Below, one piece after another: positions 49,301 through 62,184 of a stretch of 64,000 nt of DNA. The stretch is from Merluccius polli (Eukaryota > Chordata > Actinopteri > Gadiformes > Merlucciidae), in assembly GCA_030340625.1 (NCBI GenBank), contig JAOPHQ010002897.1, positions 1 to 64,000 on the forward strand. Direction: 5' to 3'. The notes under the pieces were generated by a model. That model was not told where the DNA came from. It searched no databases and saw nothing but the letters and a program-made list of their open reading frames with translations. Made by a program: the position numbers and the translations under genes. Each line of letters starts with the position of its first letter. Position 1 is the first letter of the stretch.

Positions 49301-52300
49301 CTGATCTGCTCAGAGAGACCCACCTGTTGAGGAGGTGGTATGCGATGGCTTTGTTCACTGCGACTCCGCCCTCCTCCTTCAGCATTTCTTCCAGTGCCCG
49401 CAAACAATTGACCATCACCACGGGGTCGCCGTCCCTCAGCATGCTGTATAGTTCATTCACCACCGCAGCGTCTGGAAGAGACATGCACCAGGCATTAGAC
49501 ACACATCAGGGATTAGACATGCACAAGGCATTAGACACACACCAGGCATTATACAATCAGCACAGGCTTTACTGTAGAAGCCTCCACAGAAACATTCAAT
49601 CAAGTGAAAAGTGCAAACAAAAGCAGAAATATCTCTCTAACAATATCTCTTGTTTACATAAGCCTGCATGTGTACCACCATTAAAATAACCTAATAATAT
49701 TGAATAATTAAAGGGACCTTCCACTGCTTCACCAGGCTTCTCTCCCTCCACAACTGGCTCAAGGCACAACCCTTGGAATTCACTTCATTGTCAATTTCGA
49801 CCTCTTCTGGAATGATAGTGATTACTATAACAGAGATGGACTCCATCCCAGCCGCACTGTTGTACACTTTCTCTCTGAAAACATGGACTTTACTATCCTA
49901 CACACTGTAGATGACTGAGAAAGTCCATGCCCCCACAAGGTAAACACATCACCCATACAAATAGAACAAAGTCATTGTGAGGCATATTAGAGTGAGGGGG
50001 GGGGCCACGCCTACTGCTTTCCTGGAGCCTGTGTGTCAGACATCTTGGAACAGCTACCCACAGCACTACAACAACACTCAGAGTGCACCAGGCTCATTGT
50101 GCACGTTGGGTCGAATGACACCAGGAAACTGCAGTCTGAGACGTTAAAGGGGGATTTCAGACTCTCCTTACTACACTCCTGACCACAGGTAAACGGATTC
50201 TGATTTCTGGTCCAATTCCAACCCTTAGACGTGGCTACGGCCGCTTCACCAGGCTTCTCTCCCTCCACAACTGGCTCAAAGCACAACCCTTGGAATCCAC
50301 TTCATTGACAATTTCGACCTCTTCTGGAACCGTAGTGATTACTATATCAGAGATGGACTCCATCCCAACCGCACTGGTGCACACTTTCTCTCTGAAAACA
50401 TGGACTTTACTATCTTACACACTGTAGATGACTGAGAAGGTCCATGCCCCCACAAGGTAATCACATCACCCATACAAATAGAACAAAGTCAATTAAATCA
50501 GTTTCCTTGTATTGTTACTACAGTCTGTCATGGTCACTACAAGGGGCCTGCCTACTAACCAAATACTCCTTAAACTCTGCCAGTCGAGCAGTCTGTTTTC
50601 AGTCTAATTTCATCATTCAAGTTAACATTCGCAACAGGTAACATGTGAGATCCACTAACCATCAGTTAAACTGTACTACTTGTGGTATAACTGCAAGTAA
50701 TCTGATCTCCACCCCATTAAATGTTACACGTCCTGCACTAAAAAATGGATATGGCACTTCTCAATGTTCGATCACTAAGCAATAAGACTTTTGTTATTAA
50801 CAAACTCATATCTGAACATAAAATTGACTGTGTGATTTTAACAGAAACCTGGTTATACAGCAACGGACCTGCTTATTGAGACATCCCCTCCATGCTATAG
50901 TTTTGAGCATTCTACAAGGCATGGAAAAAAAGGCGGTGGGACTGCCTCTATATTTGCTGAAGTTAACAATATATAGACCCCCTAAACAGTGTCCTATATT
51001 TTCGGATGATTTCACCGAAATGTTGTCTATTGTAAGTACAAATTATGACAAGATTATGGTCATAGGTGATTTTAGTCTACATGTGGATAATGCGGCCGAC
51101 TCTAAAGTTCCTAAACGTGTTGAACTCTGGATTTTATTCAACATGTTAATGGGCCTACTCACAACCGCAGTCATACGTTGGATCTAGTTATCACTCATAA
51201 TCTAAGGATTGATGTATTCTCTGTAATTGACTTGGCAATCTCAGACCACTACTGTACTTTTTTCCTTATCTCAATAAAACCGCCTTCTATCACCTTACAA
51301 ATATTGCTAAAGTGCAATCGTTCCTCTCCCAGGCAGATACTGAGAGGCGTATGCATAATTTCATTACTAGCAGGCTTGATTACTGTAATGCTCTCTGGTC
51401 TACCTAAGAAAGCTATAAATAAGATACAGATCATTCAGAATGCAGCAGCAAGTGTATTGACCAAGACCAGAAGGAGAGCACACATCTCAACTGCCCTAAA
51501 GTCCTTTTATTGGTTGCCTGTCAGTTCTAGAATATATTTTAAAATGCTTTTATTGGTCTTCAAAACACTCAATGGACTAGCGCCTGAATACTTGTCAGAC
51601 ATGCTTCTGATGTATGATCCTTCTAGATCACTCAGGTCCTCTGGCACTGGACTTTTAGTTGTTCCCCGGGTGAGGACAAGGAATTAGAGGCGACATTTAG
51701 TGTCTATGGTCCTCGCCTCTGGAACAGCCTGCCAGAGGAGCTAAGGGCATCACAATCTGTGAACCCCTTTAAAAGAAATCTTAAGACATACCTTTTTAGC
51801 TCAGCATTCTCTTAATCCATTTTATTTTAATCCACCCTCTTCTTCTTCTACTGTTCTACATTGACCTCTGTTCTACCATTTCTCTCTTATATCCCAAACT
51901 ATCATTTCCTTATATTATCATTTATTTTCACTGTATTGTTGTATTTCAATTGTATTGTTGTATTTTCATTGCATTGTTGTATTTTATTGTTGTATTTGCA
52001 TGTATTGTTAAGCACCTTGTATTGCAATCTTGCACATAAGGCGCTACAGAAATAAAGTTTGATTTGATTTGATTTGATATACATGTATGATAAAAAAACA
52101 TATTCCCTTCCTTCCTTCTTTCCTACCTATGTCGGTGTGGGGCTGCAGGTTGTGGAGTTTGGCCCAGCCCAGCACGGCCACGCGTCGTACGCAGGCTGCT
52201 CTGTCCCTCAGTCCAGCCATCAGGGGCTGCTCCACGTACTCCACCAGACTGGGCAACCTGGGCCAGGGAATCATATGCATAGACGTCATAAGAAAACTAC

Positions 52301-55300
52301 GTTTAGGCTACTGCAGCTTTTACTCCTTTAATAAATATATCTACAAGTCAAGCCATTATTAGAAAACTTACATAGAGCAGGGGAAATTGTTAGAAAATAA
52401 GGATTTATTAATTGTATATAAATGCAATGCCAGTGACATAATGAGCGGGAATAAAGAATTATGCTCTCATCACTATCCAGTAACATAGTGCAGGTTTAAG
52501 TTCAATTACCATATAAATCAATGCATATTTGATTTAATTCTTGGATTTTAAATAAACTATATAGTATATCCACTCTATAATAAGACCCATGGCCCTACAA
52601 CTCAGTAAGGTTGCTGTAAGGCTCGCCACCCCACCTGACAGCTAGAAATTAAGACTTTGATCACAATAGTGTGCCAGATAACCATAACTCAACTTTATTT
52701 ATAAAGCAACCAATTATGCACCGGAGAGGGTTGAGATGGACCATGTCATTTGTTATCTTCATCTGTAGATTAAAATCACCAACAATAATAATTTTTGTGT
52801 AGTTTGTATTAAGAACAGATAAAAGCTCTGAAAAATCTGTTAAAAACCTTGGGACAGTGATTTGATGCTCTATATACAGTAATTGTTAGTATGGGTGACT
52901 GACATTTGAAAACAGTAGCGAGATATTCAAGAGTGAAAAACATCAAAGGAGACATGTCTACACCTCAAGGCCTTAGAAGCAATAGTAGCTAACCCCCCTC
53001 CCCTTTTCCCCTGACTACAAGAACAGGAGAAGTCATAGTTTGAGGGGGCCGTTTCGATGAGGACAGCAGATGCATCAGAGTTCAGCCAAGTTTCAGATCA
53101 AAACATACAATCAAGGTGGCGCTCTACAATAAGGTCATTGTCAAGGAAAGTTTAAGTGGACAGGGAACTAATATTGAAAAGTGCCATTTGGAGTTTCTGT
53201 GGCTTATGCTGCTGTGCACAGTGTTATTCGTCATGACTGGTCTAGGTACTTTTTATTTTGAGCTTTTCTATAGGAGCTGTCAGGATTCTGACTGGTATGT
53301 CTATTGGTGTGGGAGTGGGAAGTTTAGGATTATAAGTAGAAACAGGGAAATTAGTATGATCAGATAGGGGTGTACATGACAGGAGGGACCTGTGGGGGAT
53401 GCTGTCATGGGAAACAATATGCTGAGGTTGCACCGTAGAGGAAGAGGGAGAATCCGGGGGTGTGAGACGTAAACAGTCACATGGGAGGGACTGCACCGCA
53501 TGCTGTATGTTAGCTGATAGCATTTTGCTACCCAGCATGTTGCGATGGATCCTGTCTCTTATAAAAAGAGAGAGACAATCCCAGAACAAGTTAAAATTGT
53601 AAATAAAGCCCATGTTGTGAGTCCTGCGGGTGGACTGGAGCCAAGTGTGAATGCTGAGGATTCTACTAAAACGGCCAGCTCCACACCTGAGAGGAGATGG
53701 GGCCTGATATAAAAAAAAAAGACTTTCCACAGTATTGTAAAATGTTAAAAAGGATGTTAAAATCTTTTTTGGTGCACTCATTTGCACTGATTTGCAATGG
53801 GTTCTGTAATTTGTGCCCACATGAACTACAATTATTTTAATAGAGGTCAGGAGTGAGGGTAGTAGATCTAGGAGTTTATCCAGTAAGTCAGGGTCCGTGG
53901 CTCCAGGGCAACAGTGTGGATGAAAGGAGGGATCCCTCTTCTGTGTTCCTTCTCAGAGTTTCTTCATTGATAAAGAAGTTATAATAATGAATTAGTCTTT
54001 CCTTGCCCTCTAGAGCAGTGATTCTCAAAGTGGCGTCCATGGCATTGGTTCAAGGGGTACGGAAAAATAATTAATAAGTAATCATTTAAAAAAATGTTCT
54101 GTAACAGTGTTTATTATTATTATTATTATTATTATTGTATTGTTATTATTATCAACAATAGATACCAGACATGGGACCAAGTCACACATGTGCAAGTCTC
54201 AAGTAAGTCACAAGTCTTAACTTTCAAGTCTCAAGTAAGTCCCAAGTCATTTTTTCTTGGGCTAGTCAAGTCAAGTCAAGTCATGGGTTATGTCAAGTCA
54301 AGTCCAAGTCAAGTCTCCTTATACCATGGTCTGGGTGAATACTCGATTCTGATTGGCTGGAGGGTGTACGTTAACCCTAAGTGTTAATGTACACCTAGGA
54401 AAGACGTTGACGCTATGAAGATGCTATGGCCATGTTGCCTGGCAACGCCTGCATACAGGAGATATTAAATAGTCCGCTTGACTTGTAAAAATAAAAAAAA
54501 CCTCACAATTTTAACTCTAAAACACATTAAAGTATTATTAATTGATTAAATATTTCTTTCTTTCGTAAGTGATGGTATAAGCGGGATAATGCCCTTCGAG
54601 GTGTCCATTAACAGAAATGAATGGACGACGCGGAGGCGTGAGACATGTTGATACTGATCTGATATCAGAGGGCGTGTTTCTACATAAGGTAGGCAGAGGG
54701 GGCATGACTGACTGACAGGGTATTGATCCAATCATGACACTGCCATTCTCAGCCTGCACTCATACCGGGTAATGTTTGATATTAATTTTATACTTATATA
54801 AAAACTGAAAACACGAAATCAACAACAGTCAAGTCACTCAAGTCATCATGTCTCAAGTCAAGTCAAGTCCCGAGTCTTTAACTTCCAAGTCCAAGTCGAG
54901 TCTCAAGTCTTTCATTTTTTGTCAAGTCAAGTCACAAGTCATCAAAACAGCGACTCGAGTCGACTCGAGTCCAAGTCACAATGACTAGAGTCCCCATCTC
55001 TGATAGATACAAATAAATAAATAAACAAATAAATGGCAGCTATTCTGTCTGCCATAATGTGGTTGCCAAAATGTGATCAATTTAAATGTTACACCTGTTG
55101 TGGTCATTTTTTTAAGGTGATATAACTTGAAAGTTCATTGAGCCAGCAGGACAAGATTCCCAATGCATGTTATTAATACATTTCCTGGCTGCAAGTAATC
55201 CAAGGACAATATATTTTTTCTGCATGTTCAATGATTTAGATTCAGGTTGGAAACTCTAACTTTTTATTGAATACCCCTGCTCTAGAGGGCTTAGGGTAAG

Positions 55301-55953
55301 GGTGGTCAGGTGTCATAAAATGTGGCCTGTGAAGACTTTTGAGACTGTGATTAAGGGCTAATACAAATAGAATGGACTTGACTTAACCTGAAGGACGTCC
55401 TACCTGAGGTTGGTCATGTTCCTCAGGGCCAGGCTGCGCACCATGGGGTTGGGGTCCTGGCAGTCCTTCCTCAGCGTGTTGATGACCAGCAGGGAAAGCT
55501 CCGGGTTGAGGCTGGCGTAGGAACACAAGAACACGTACACCAGTTTTTTCTGGACCACGTCCACCGTGGCGCACGCCTTCACCATCTCACTGAACAGACC
55601 CGCCACGTCTACACCCTGGGACATCACTCTGGTGGGGAGACGACGAGGATAACAAAGAGAGGTAGAACATATGGATGGAGTTTGGCATTAAACCGAATGC
55701 ACCACAGACACATTTGCACTTCTTACAGGTAATATTTATATAACAAGTGATACACTTTACTGAACAGAACAAGAAATCGACAAATTGCATGTTTTTTTAA
55801 ACACAGCATCCACGTCCCACGGATCCAGTGTTCAGCCTACCTAATGACTTTGAGGATGGTGTTTCTGTACCGGAGGTGGTCCGCCTGGACATGAGGGTTG
55901 GACAGCGCCCTCCTCAGCTCCTTCACCGCCTCTTCTCCGCCCAGGTAAGGCAT
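21671..55953 (-). CDS. ap4b1: AP-4 complex subunit beta-1 (beta-4 adaptin)
   Basis: Thirteen exons, read as 55953-55841, 55628-55404, 52257-52127, 49471-49324, 38644-38356, 36505-36407, 34943-34832, 31868-31785, 31528-31425, 25546-25339, 23967-23650, 23199-23017 and 22113-21671. All have GT-AG borders and consistent phases, total 2457 nt, and encode 818 aa (human AP4B1 is 739). The start gives MPYLGGEEAVKELRRALSNP. The helical trunk follows (ATVDVVQKKLVYVFL, DPNPMVRSLALRNM, VRRVAVLGWAKLHN, VVNELYSMLRDGDP, CPQCSDSVCEAL, LLWLLGVHGERV). Then come a hinge with GRPAEPVSQWASSFNTL and the C-terminal appendage (LSLSPALSPEEFECLWL). The last exon carries a Gly/Glu/Lys-rich insert of about 30 residues that accounts for some of the extra length. 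AP-4 is a clathrin-independent heterotetramer at the trans-Golgi network that exports cargo such as ATG9A, and the beta-4 appendage binds tepsin. The 34-kb span reflects introns filled with transposons. Confidence 0.95.
22114..23016. other. ap4b1 intron 12, no element identified
   Basis: About 900 bp of AT-rich sequence with a poly-T run at 22193-22210 and an aacaggtaaacaagg-like short tandem patch near 22890-22920. No transposon end or coding sequence was recognised. Confidence 0.5.
23477..23579. repeat. 103-bp hairpin (inverted repeat) in ap4b1 intron 11
   Basis: The left arm 23477-23523 and right arm 23539-23579 are reverse complements over about 40 bp (core ctggtacataaaagtagcag), except for one 6-bp insertion in the left arm. 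The loop is about 15 nt. It could be a miniature inverted-repeat element or a hairpin RNA precursor; nothing in the sequence decides. Confidence 0.8.
23968..25338. other. ap4b1 intron 10
   Basis: About 1.4 kb of AT-rich sequence with a poly-T/poly-G patch (24001-24018) and a moderately GC-rich segment at 24740-25000. The latter holds mirrored open frames on both strands but no recognised domain. No terminal repeats were identified. Confidence 0.45.
26193..26716. mobile_element. 524-bp hAT-type MITE
   Basis: The ends TTAGCCTGGCAAGCC and (inverted) TAGCCTAGAAC are flanked by GTATATAT at 26185-26192 and 26717-26724, an 8-bp duplication. It is inserted in the left half of the 25766-31000 element. 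No coding capacity. Confidence 0.7.
27282..30319. mobile_element. hAT-like element B, same family as D, in opposite orientation
   Basis: Ends TAGGGATGTCCGATA on both sides, with flanking GTGTAAAG at 27274-27281 and 30320-30327 (8 bp). Outside the insertion at 27361-29284 its sequence is nearly identical to the copy at 37095-38198, which shows the uninterrupted structure. Its interior also keeps a reversed copy of the BED-finger start (about 30020-30100). It was inserted into the zinc-finger frame of D, so this family has jumped into itself. Confidence 0.9.
27361..29284. mobile_element. hAT-like element C (CAGTGGCG ends) with transposase scraps, inserted in B
   Basis: The ends CAGTGGCGACTGG and (inverted) CAGTGGCGTTTCTAC are flanked by CCGATATC at 27353-27360 and 29285-29292 (8 bp). 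The 1924-bp body has a short first-exon-like frame MSEVRKRKQ followed by a GTATGT donor (27901-27927). At 28160-28270 a fragment contains VAVQADETTDVSCKSQMVVV, resembling ZMYM1/TTF-type hAT transposases. Both are relics. It is the youngest layer of this nest. Confidence 0.85.
30656..30700. repeat. (AT)n microsatellite
   Basis: About 20 TA units in the right-hand part of the outer hAT-like element. Confidence 0.9.
31636..31676. repeat. (CA)n(TA)n compound microsatellite
   Basis: About 12 CA units followed by about 8 TA units in the 256-bp ap4b1 intron between the exons at 31425-31528 and 31785-31868. Confidence 0.9.
32540..32897. mobile_element. Foldback-type repeat, uninterrupted copy
   Basis: Both ends contain tggctggttta-like blocks with cagtctgat and agactctggggctggg mirrored between 32560-32640 and 32800-32890, so the piece folds on itself. 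It matches the reverse complement of the interrupted copy at 9225-14690 and shows what that copy looked like before the Harbinger and CACTA insertions. Its right edge lies about 10 bp from the next element. Confidence 0.65.
33400..33990 (+). mobile_element. Possible LTR in the spacer of the foldback element
   Basis: The segment has promoter-like gtgtatataact at about 33761, an AATAAA signal at about 33897 and TG.../...CA-like edges, so it resembles a solo LTR. No target duplication or paired LTR could be confirmed, and the edges are approximate. Confidence 0.35.
34127..34488. mobile_element. Solo LTR, 362 bp
   Basis: It begins TGTGGTAACTCGG and ends GATGCCACA, giving the TG...CA edges of an LTR, and is flanked by ACTT at 34123-34126 and 34489-34492. 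The mirrored left arm of the enclosing foldback element reads straight through this point (33168-33180), which confirms an insertion. With no internal region left, it arose by recombination between two LTRs. The retroelement family cannot be named. Confidence 0.8.
35048..35778. mobile_element. TTAA-inserted foldback element with a THAP-like first exon
   Basis: AGGATAACTTC-type terminal repeats are flanked by TTAA at 35044-35047 and 35779-35782. The two halves (35048-35345 and about 35540-35778) are inverted copies, for example tgttattgtgtctaaccaag mirrored at 35558-35580. In the right half an ATG at 35523 opens MVRVCTFPPCKTWLDTITNR and ends at a GTAAAG donor after 25 codons. The Cys pair resembles the start of a THAP finger, which Kolobok-type transposases can carry. 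The element is non-autonomous. Confidence 0.7.
36947..37003. repeat. (GT)n / (CA)n facing microsatellites
   Basis: A short GT run (36947-36960) is followed after a few bases by a longer CA run (36968-37003), so the region can fold into a hairpin. Confidence 0.9.
37095..38198. mobile_element. hAT-like element A, 1104 bp, uninterrupted
   Basis: Ends TAGGGATGTCCGATA (right end slightly diverged as catctcta), flanked by ATTTCTAA at 37087-37094 and 38199-38206. Both subterminal regions are dense in GATATCGG-type repeats. The interior is nearly identical to element B (27282-30319 without its insertion), including a reversed BED-finger start near 37920. It lies in ap4b1 intron 5 and serves as the reference for the nested copies. 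Confidence 0.9.
39090..39356. other. Fragment of a GGGGAGAGTGGGGTAAG-type repeat
   Basis: The motif at about 39087-39105, followed by taagttgacccacc, is a common fish repeat end. Its body is cut at about 39356, where LINE copy B begins. A possible continuation at 43431-43545 (ttcaacttaccctacca) suggests the LINE inserted into it. Confidence 0.4.
39360..40100 (+). pseudogene. LINE ORF1: esterase (SGNH)-type protein with one in-frame stop
   Basis: The frame starts in the tail of a coiled coil (VEVRISDLEARY) and passes an SGNH-hydrolase block I (LVIGSSIVRN) and block III (IHVGGNDS). It hits TGA at 39792-39794 and continues in the same frame to the block V motif GRDGIHPTLDG and the stop near 40098. 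The 5' end is missing. ORF1 proteins with an esterase domain are known from fish L2 and CR1 LINEs, where they bind RNA. The single stop is the only visible lesion in this part. Confidence 0.85.
40197..43152 (+). pseudogene. LINE ORF2: endonuclease and reverse transcriptase, three indels
   Basis: The endonuclease (40197-41327) contains LLCLTETWL, RGTGRGGGVAA and IIVGDFNVHVD. A frameshift in an A-rich run at about 41325 breaks it from the RT (41498-42532; FDTIDHN, GVPQGSVLGP, YADDTQ). A deletion of about 11 bp at 42478 shifts frame again into the thumb/C-terminal part (42517-43152). A further in-frame deletion of about 33 bp relative to copy A lies at 42872. The element cannot make a full protein. 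Confidence 0.9.
43233..43298. repeat. (CT)n microsatellite in LINE copy B 3' UTR
   Basis: About 33 CT units at the same 3' UTR position as the shorter run in copy A. Confidence 0.95.
43376..43726. other. Repeat scraps between two LINE copies
   Basis: 43376-43430 matches the degraded repeat at 19330-19400 (aggggcccctgggcac, cagtccagag). 43590-43710 is CA/AC-rich. No coding sequence recognised. Confidence 0.5.
43828..44180. mobile_element. 353-bp hAT-type MITE (CAGTGGCGTAAC ends)
   Basis: Terminal repeats CAGTGGCGTAAC are flanked by TTGTGCAT at 43820-43827 and 44181-44188, an exact 8-bp duplication. The body is rich in gggcccgtc and carries a long C tract (44052-44070). It interrupts the reverse transcriptase of LINE relic C. 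Confidence 0.9.
44396..45402. mobile_element. 1.0-kb non-autonomous hAT-type element (CAAGGGCGCGGGAA ends)
   Basis: The ends CAAGGGCGCGGGAA and (inverted) CAGGCGCGCGGGAA, with inner gtgctgagggtgctgcagc and attcagcacccc, are flanked by ATTGACTA at 44388-44395 and 45403-45410 (8 bp). No transposase frame. It is the second insertion in LINE relic C. The BED-finger exon at 48501-48641 lies next to a similar attcagcacccc end at 48869 and may come from the autonomous relative. Confidence 0.9.
46049..46290 (+). pseudogene. Pogo/Tigger-like transposase N-terminal fragment, frameshifted
   Basis: One frame reads RVFTEEVEKELADYIKK. After a one-base shift the other reads GLTPKKCCEVALESAERN and VPNNWKEQGLEG. 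Together these resemble the helix-turn-helix region common to CENP-B/pogo-type transposases. The rest of the protein is absent. Confidence 0.55.
46880..47197. mobile_element. Harbinger-like MITE, right end visible
   Basis: The right edge at about 47186-47198 is tataaatgaggcccca, the inverse of a GGGGCCTCATTTATA terminal repeat related to the Harbinger remnant at 9272. The interior has gcgtacaca and ttccgcaa blocks that recur in such MITEs. The left edge was not identified; a simple TTC tract at 46921-46940 lies near it. Confidence 0.5.
47440..48391 (+). mobile_element. Tc1-like transposon, 5' end degraded
   Basis: The 3' end ccactttattaggtacacc (complement of 48360-48380) is the terminal repeat of a widespread fish Tc1 family. 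The left terminal repeat is absent. The N-terminal DNA-binding half of the transposase (47440-47678) is recognisable only in shifting frames; the catalytic half is open. It is inserted in ap4b1 intron 4. Confidence 0.85.
47679..48356 (+). pseudogene. Tc1 transposase catalytic domain (DD34E), N-terminally truncated
   Basis: The 225-codon open frame shows the three catalytic acidic positions in context: WSDESRF, FQQDNAPCHKA and SPDLNPIEHLWDV. It ends at VLKAKGGPTRY, the usual C-terminus of this family. Full Tc1 transposases are about 340 aa, so the paired helix-turn-helix region is missing from this frame. Confidence 0.9.
48501..48641 (-). pseudogene. Exon encoding a BED zinc-finger start (hAT transposase)
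   Basis: On the minus strand an ATG at 48641 opens 47 codons ending at a GTAAGT donor (48495-48500). The sequence includes KVWQNFERV, the ligand pair CKLC and NMAYHLKR; the aromatic residues, CxxC and His spacing match a BED finger. The second histidine would lie in a next exon that I could not find. It is probably from a hAT transposon, but a host ZBED-type gene cannot be excluded. Confidence 0.65.
49730..50440 (+). pseudogene. Two tandem copies of a LINE ORF1 esterase C-terminus
   Basis: The block encoding DLFWN, RDGLHPS and SENMDFTILHTVDD occurs at about 49790-49918 and again at about 50310-50434. The second copy is preceded by LIVHVGSNDTRKLQS (SGNH block III). The two differ at a few positions and are separated by about 520 bp, so the segment was duplicated after insertion or two elements landed together. 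Confidence 0.7.
49730..52080 (+). mobile_element. LINE relic D (L2/CR1 group) with duplicated ORF1 end
   Basis: ORF1 esterase pieces (49730-49920 and 50010-50440) are followed by ORF2 endonuclease scraps (about 50745-51290: LLNVRSLSNKT, LTETWL, GDFSLHVD). A direct jump leads to the C-terminal block (51340-51690: NKIQIIQNAAASVLT, ALKSFYWLPV), then a 3' UTR ending in a ttgatttgat tail at 52055-52080. The polymerase core is deleted. It lies in ap4b1 intron 3, antisense to the gene. Confidence 0.8.
52690..53900 (-). mobile_element. LINE relic E on the minus strand (ORF1 esterase and endonuclease pieces)
   Basis: Reading the minus strand, about 53820-53490 carries VHVGTNYRT, MGFIYNFNLFWD and RIHRNMLGSKMLS, an ORF1 esterase C-terminus. 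About 53110-52990 carries ETWLNSDASAVLIETAPS and about 52850-52730 carries KIIIVGDFNLQ, both endonuclease motifs. Frames are broken between them and the reverse transcriptase is missing. It belongs to the Jockey/CR1/L2 group. Confidence 0.7.
54016..55279. mobile_element. hAT non-autonomous element (CAGTGATTCTCAAAGTGG end) hosting another hAT
   Basis: The left end CAGTGATTCTCAAAGTGG and right end ...ATACCCCTG are flanked by CTCTAGAG at 54008-54015 and 55280-55287, an exact 8-bp duplication. This end is typical of Charlie/hAT elements. A TTA/ATT microsatellite (54111-54150) precedes the nested insertion. It lies in ap4b1 intron 2. Confidence 0.85.
54166..55002. mobile_element. hAT-type element rich in CAAGTC repeats, nested in 54016-55279
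   Basis: CAGACATGGGACCAAG at the left and its rough inverse (GTCCCCATCTCTG) at the right are flanked by ATAGATAC at 54158-54165 and 55003-55010 (8 bp). The subterminal regions are long runs of AAGTC/CAAGT motifs. The central part, about 54325-54780, looks unrelated (starts ccatggtctgggtgaatac) and may itself be a further insertion whose borders I could not prove. Confidence 0.85.
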
Positions 55954-56087
55954 GGTCGCTTCTGCCTCGAGCAAATTAGTCTGTTAATGTCGGTCTAATA
56001 TGTTTACCAAAAACGAATATACAACACATCCCTAACCTACCTTTTAACCCAAGACTATACAAAAATATATTTTTTATTTTTCAGACC

Positions 56088-56130
<43 letters not shown>

Positions 56131-56570
56131 ATATTAAGGCAAACAAAACATTTTCCCTAGGGGAATTCTAGCATTTACCAAGCAACCATGTCTTATACCT
56201 CTATGGCACACATCAAATGTAGCACAGGTTTGACAGGACAGTCCTGTCACTACTGAGCTGTGTATACTGTGTGCAAGTAAGCTCGCCTTTATAAATTCAA
56301 ACTAAGTCATGTACATGTACTTCATACATCAAGCAATGTTCCTTATGCATTGATTGTAAACATTTACCGTTATGAAATCATTCGTAGGCTCTTTTGGTTG
56401 GTAGACAGTTTGTTTACAACAGCTGCAGCACCGGGTTCCGGTATTGAACTCCGAGTGTTTCACAACTGTGGGGCCCTCTGGTGGACAGGAGGGACAAGCC
56501 GTTTCAAATGACGTTTTTCTAGTTTCATATACGGTGTAATTGTGTCTAATAAAACAAAACCACAGAGACA
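55954..56570. other. Intergenic region: ap4b1 promoter side and end of sephs2 transcript
   Basis: About 600 bp separates the ap4b1 start codon from the sephs2 polyadenylation signal, so ap4b1 regulatory sequence must lie largely here. No TATA box is evident. A compound CA/TA microsatellite occupies 56088-56131. Confidence 0.6.
56088..56131. repeat. (CA)n(TA)n compound microsatellite
   Basis: About 13 CA units followed by about 8 TA units, some 135 bp upstream of the ap4b1 start codon. Confidence 0.9.
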
Positions 56571-56593
56571 GTTGGCATGAGTTTACGGATGGT

Positions 56594-56599
56594 TTTATT
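56594..56599 (-). terminator. Polyadenylation signal AATAAA for sephs2
   Basis: TTTATT on the plus strand is AATAAA on the minus strand, about 730 nt after the sephs2 stop codon and about 90 nt past the SECIS-like fold, so the mature message would keep the fold. Confidence 0.65.
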
Positions 56600-56659
56600 G
56601 ATTGTGAAAATCAGGAGCATTTACACATTCACAGCATCAGGCCTGCAGCACACAAGGGC

Positions 56660-56750
56660 AGTCCCCCATTCAAAAGCAAACATCCACTCAACCTACGCCC
56701 ATATTCTGGGGTTTATTAGGCAGAGTATCATGAAGAATGGGAAGAATGGA
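56660..56750 (-). promoter_or_regulatory. Candidate SECIS element in the sephs2 3' UTR
   Basis: Read on the minus strand, ATGA at 56731-56728 and TGA at 56690-56688 can form the tandem G.A quartet of a SECIS. Thirteen nt after the ATGA lies an AAA (56714-56712) in the apical loop. The arms pair over about ten positions (actctgcct against gggcgtaggt, with one bulge, one mismatch and G.U pairs). Outer CCCATTC (about 56735-56741) and GAATGGG (about 56664-56670) can add helix I. SECIS elements recruit SBP2 and EFSec so that UGA is read as selenocysteine. This is the only ATGA on the minus strand in this UTR. Confidence 0.6.
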
Positions 56751-57327
56751 CATGGTACTGAATGACCAGTCAGCTGACAGATGGCATTCTGACCACCACG
56801 CTGGGTCAGAGAGAGCTGCTCAACCCTTTCTCTGAAACAGGTAGGTGGTGACAGAGCCCACAAAAGGTCCCTCCTGTGGATACATTCACCAACATTAAAC
56901 ACACTTAAGAAAATCAATAAAAACAAACTTCACAACAATACCCCAGTCACAGTATTTCCCTTACACTCAAAACACAAACAACTCACAATGTCGGTCGTCA
57001 GACTCACATTTTAGAGCATTAATTCAAATTTTTCAAAATAATATTTGGAATGTTTTTTTTGTTTGTTTTTTACAAAACAAGTGGTAGTAGAACAAGCTCC
57101 CTTGGATTGACGTTTAGAAAAAGATTTATCAGACAGAGATAGTCTCAAGTCCACTGGCCAGAGGTGATCCAAGATTGGTGTCCAACATGATTACCCTTTT
57201 GTCAATATGCTCTTAAACTTCTGGATAAGGGGATAATATTATTACATTAAAACTCTCACACACACACACACAAACACACACAGAGACAGACAGAAACACA
57301 CAAAGATCTGGGTATAGGCAGTAGTGT

Positions 57328-62077
<4,750 letters not shown>

Positions 62078-62184
62078 ATCTGAAGAGGACTCCGTTTAAT
62101 GCATGCGGTGCTCACCGGTGATTTGGACGAAAATATGAATGGCGCAACTGCTCCGAAACGCTGTCAGCAGGCGTTCACAGGAAG

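Noticed and set aside
54538..54759. 73-codon minus-strand frame in the centre of the CAAGTC element
   Set aside because: No domain and no splice context. It lies in a suspected further transposon layer.
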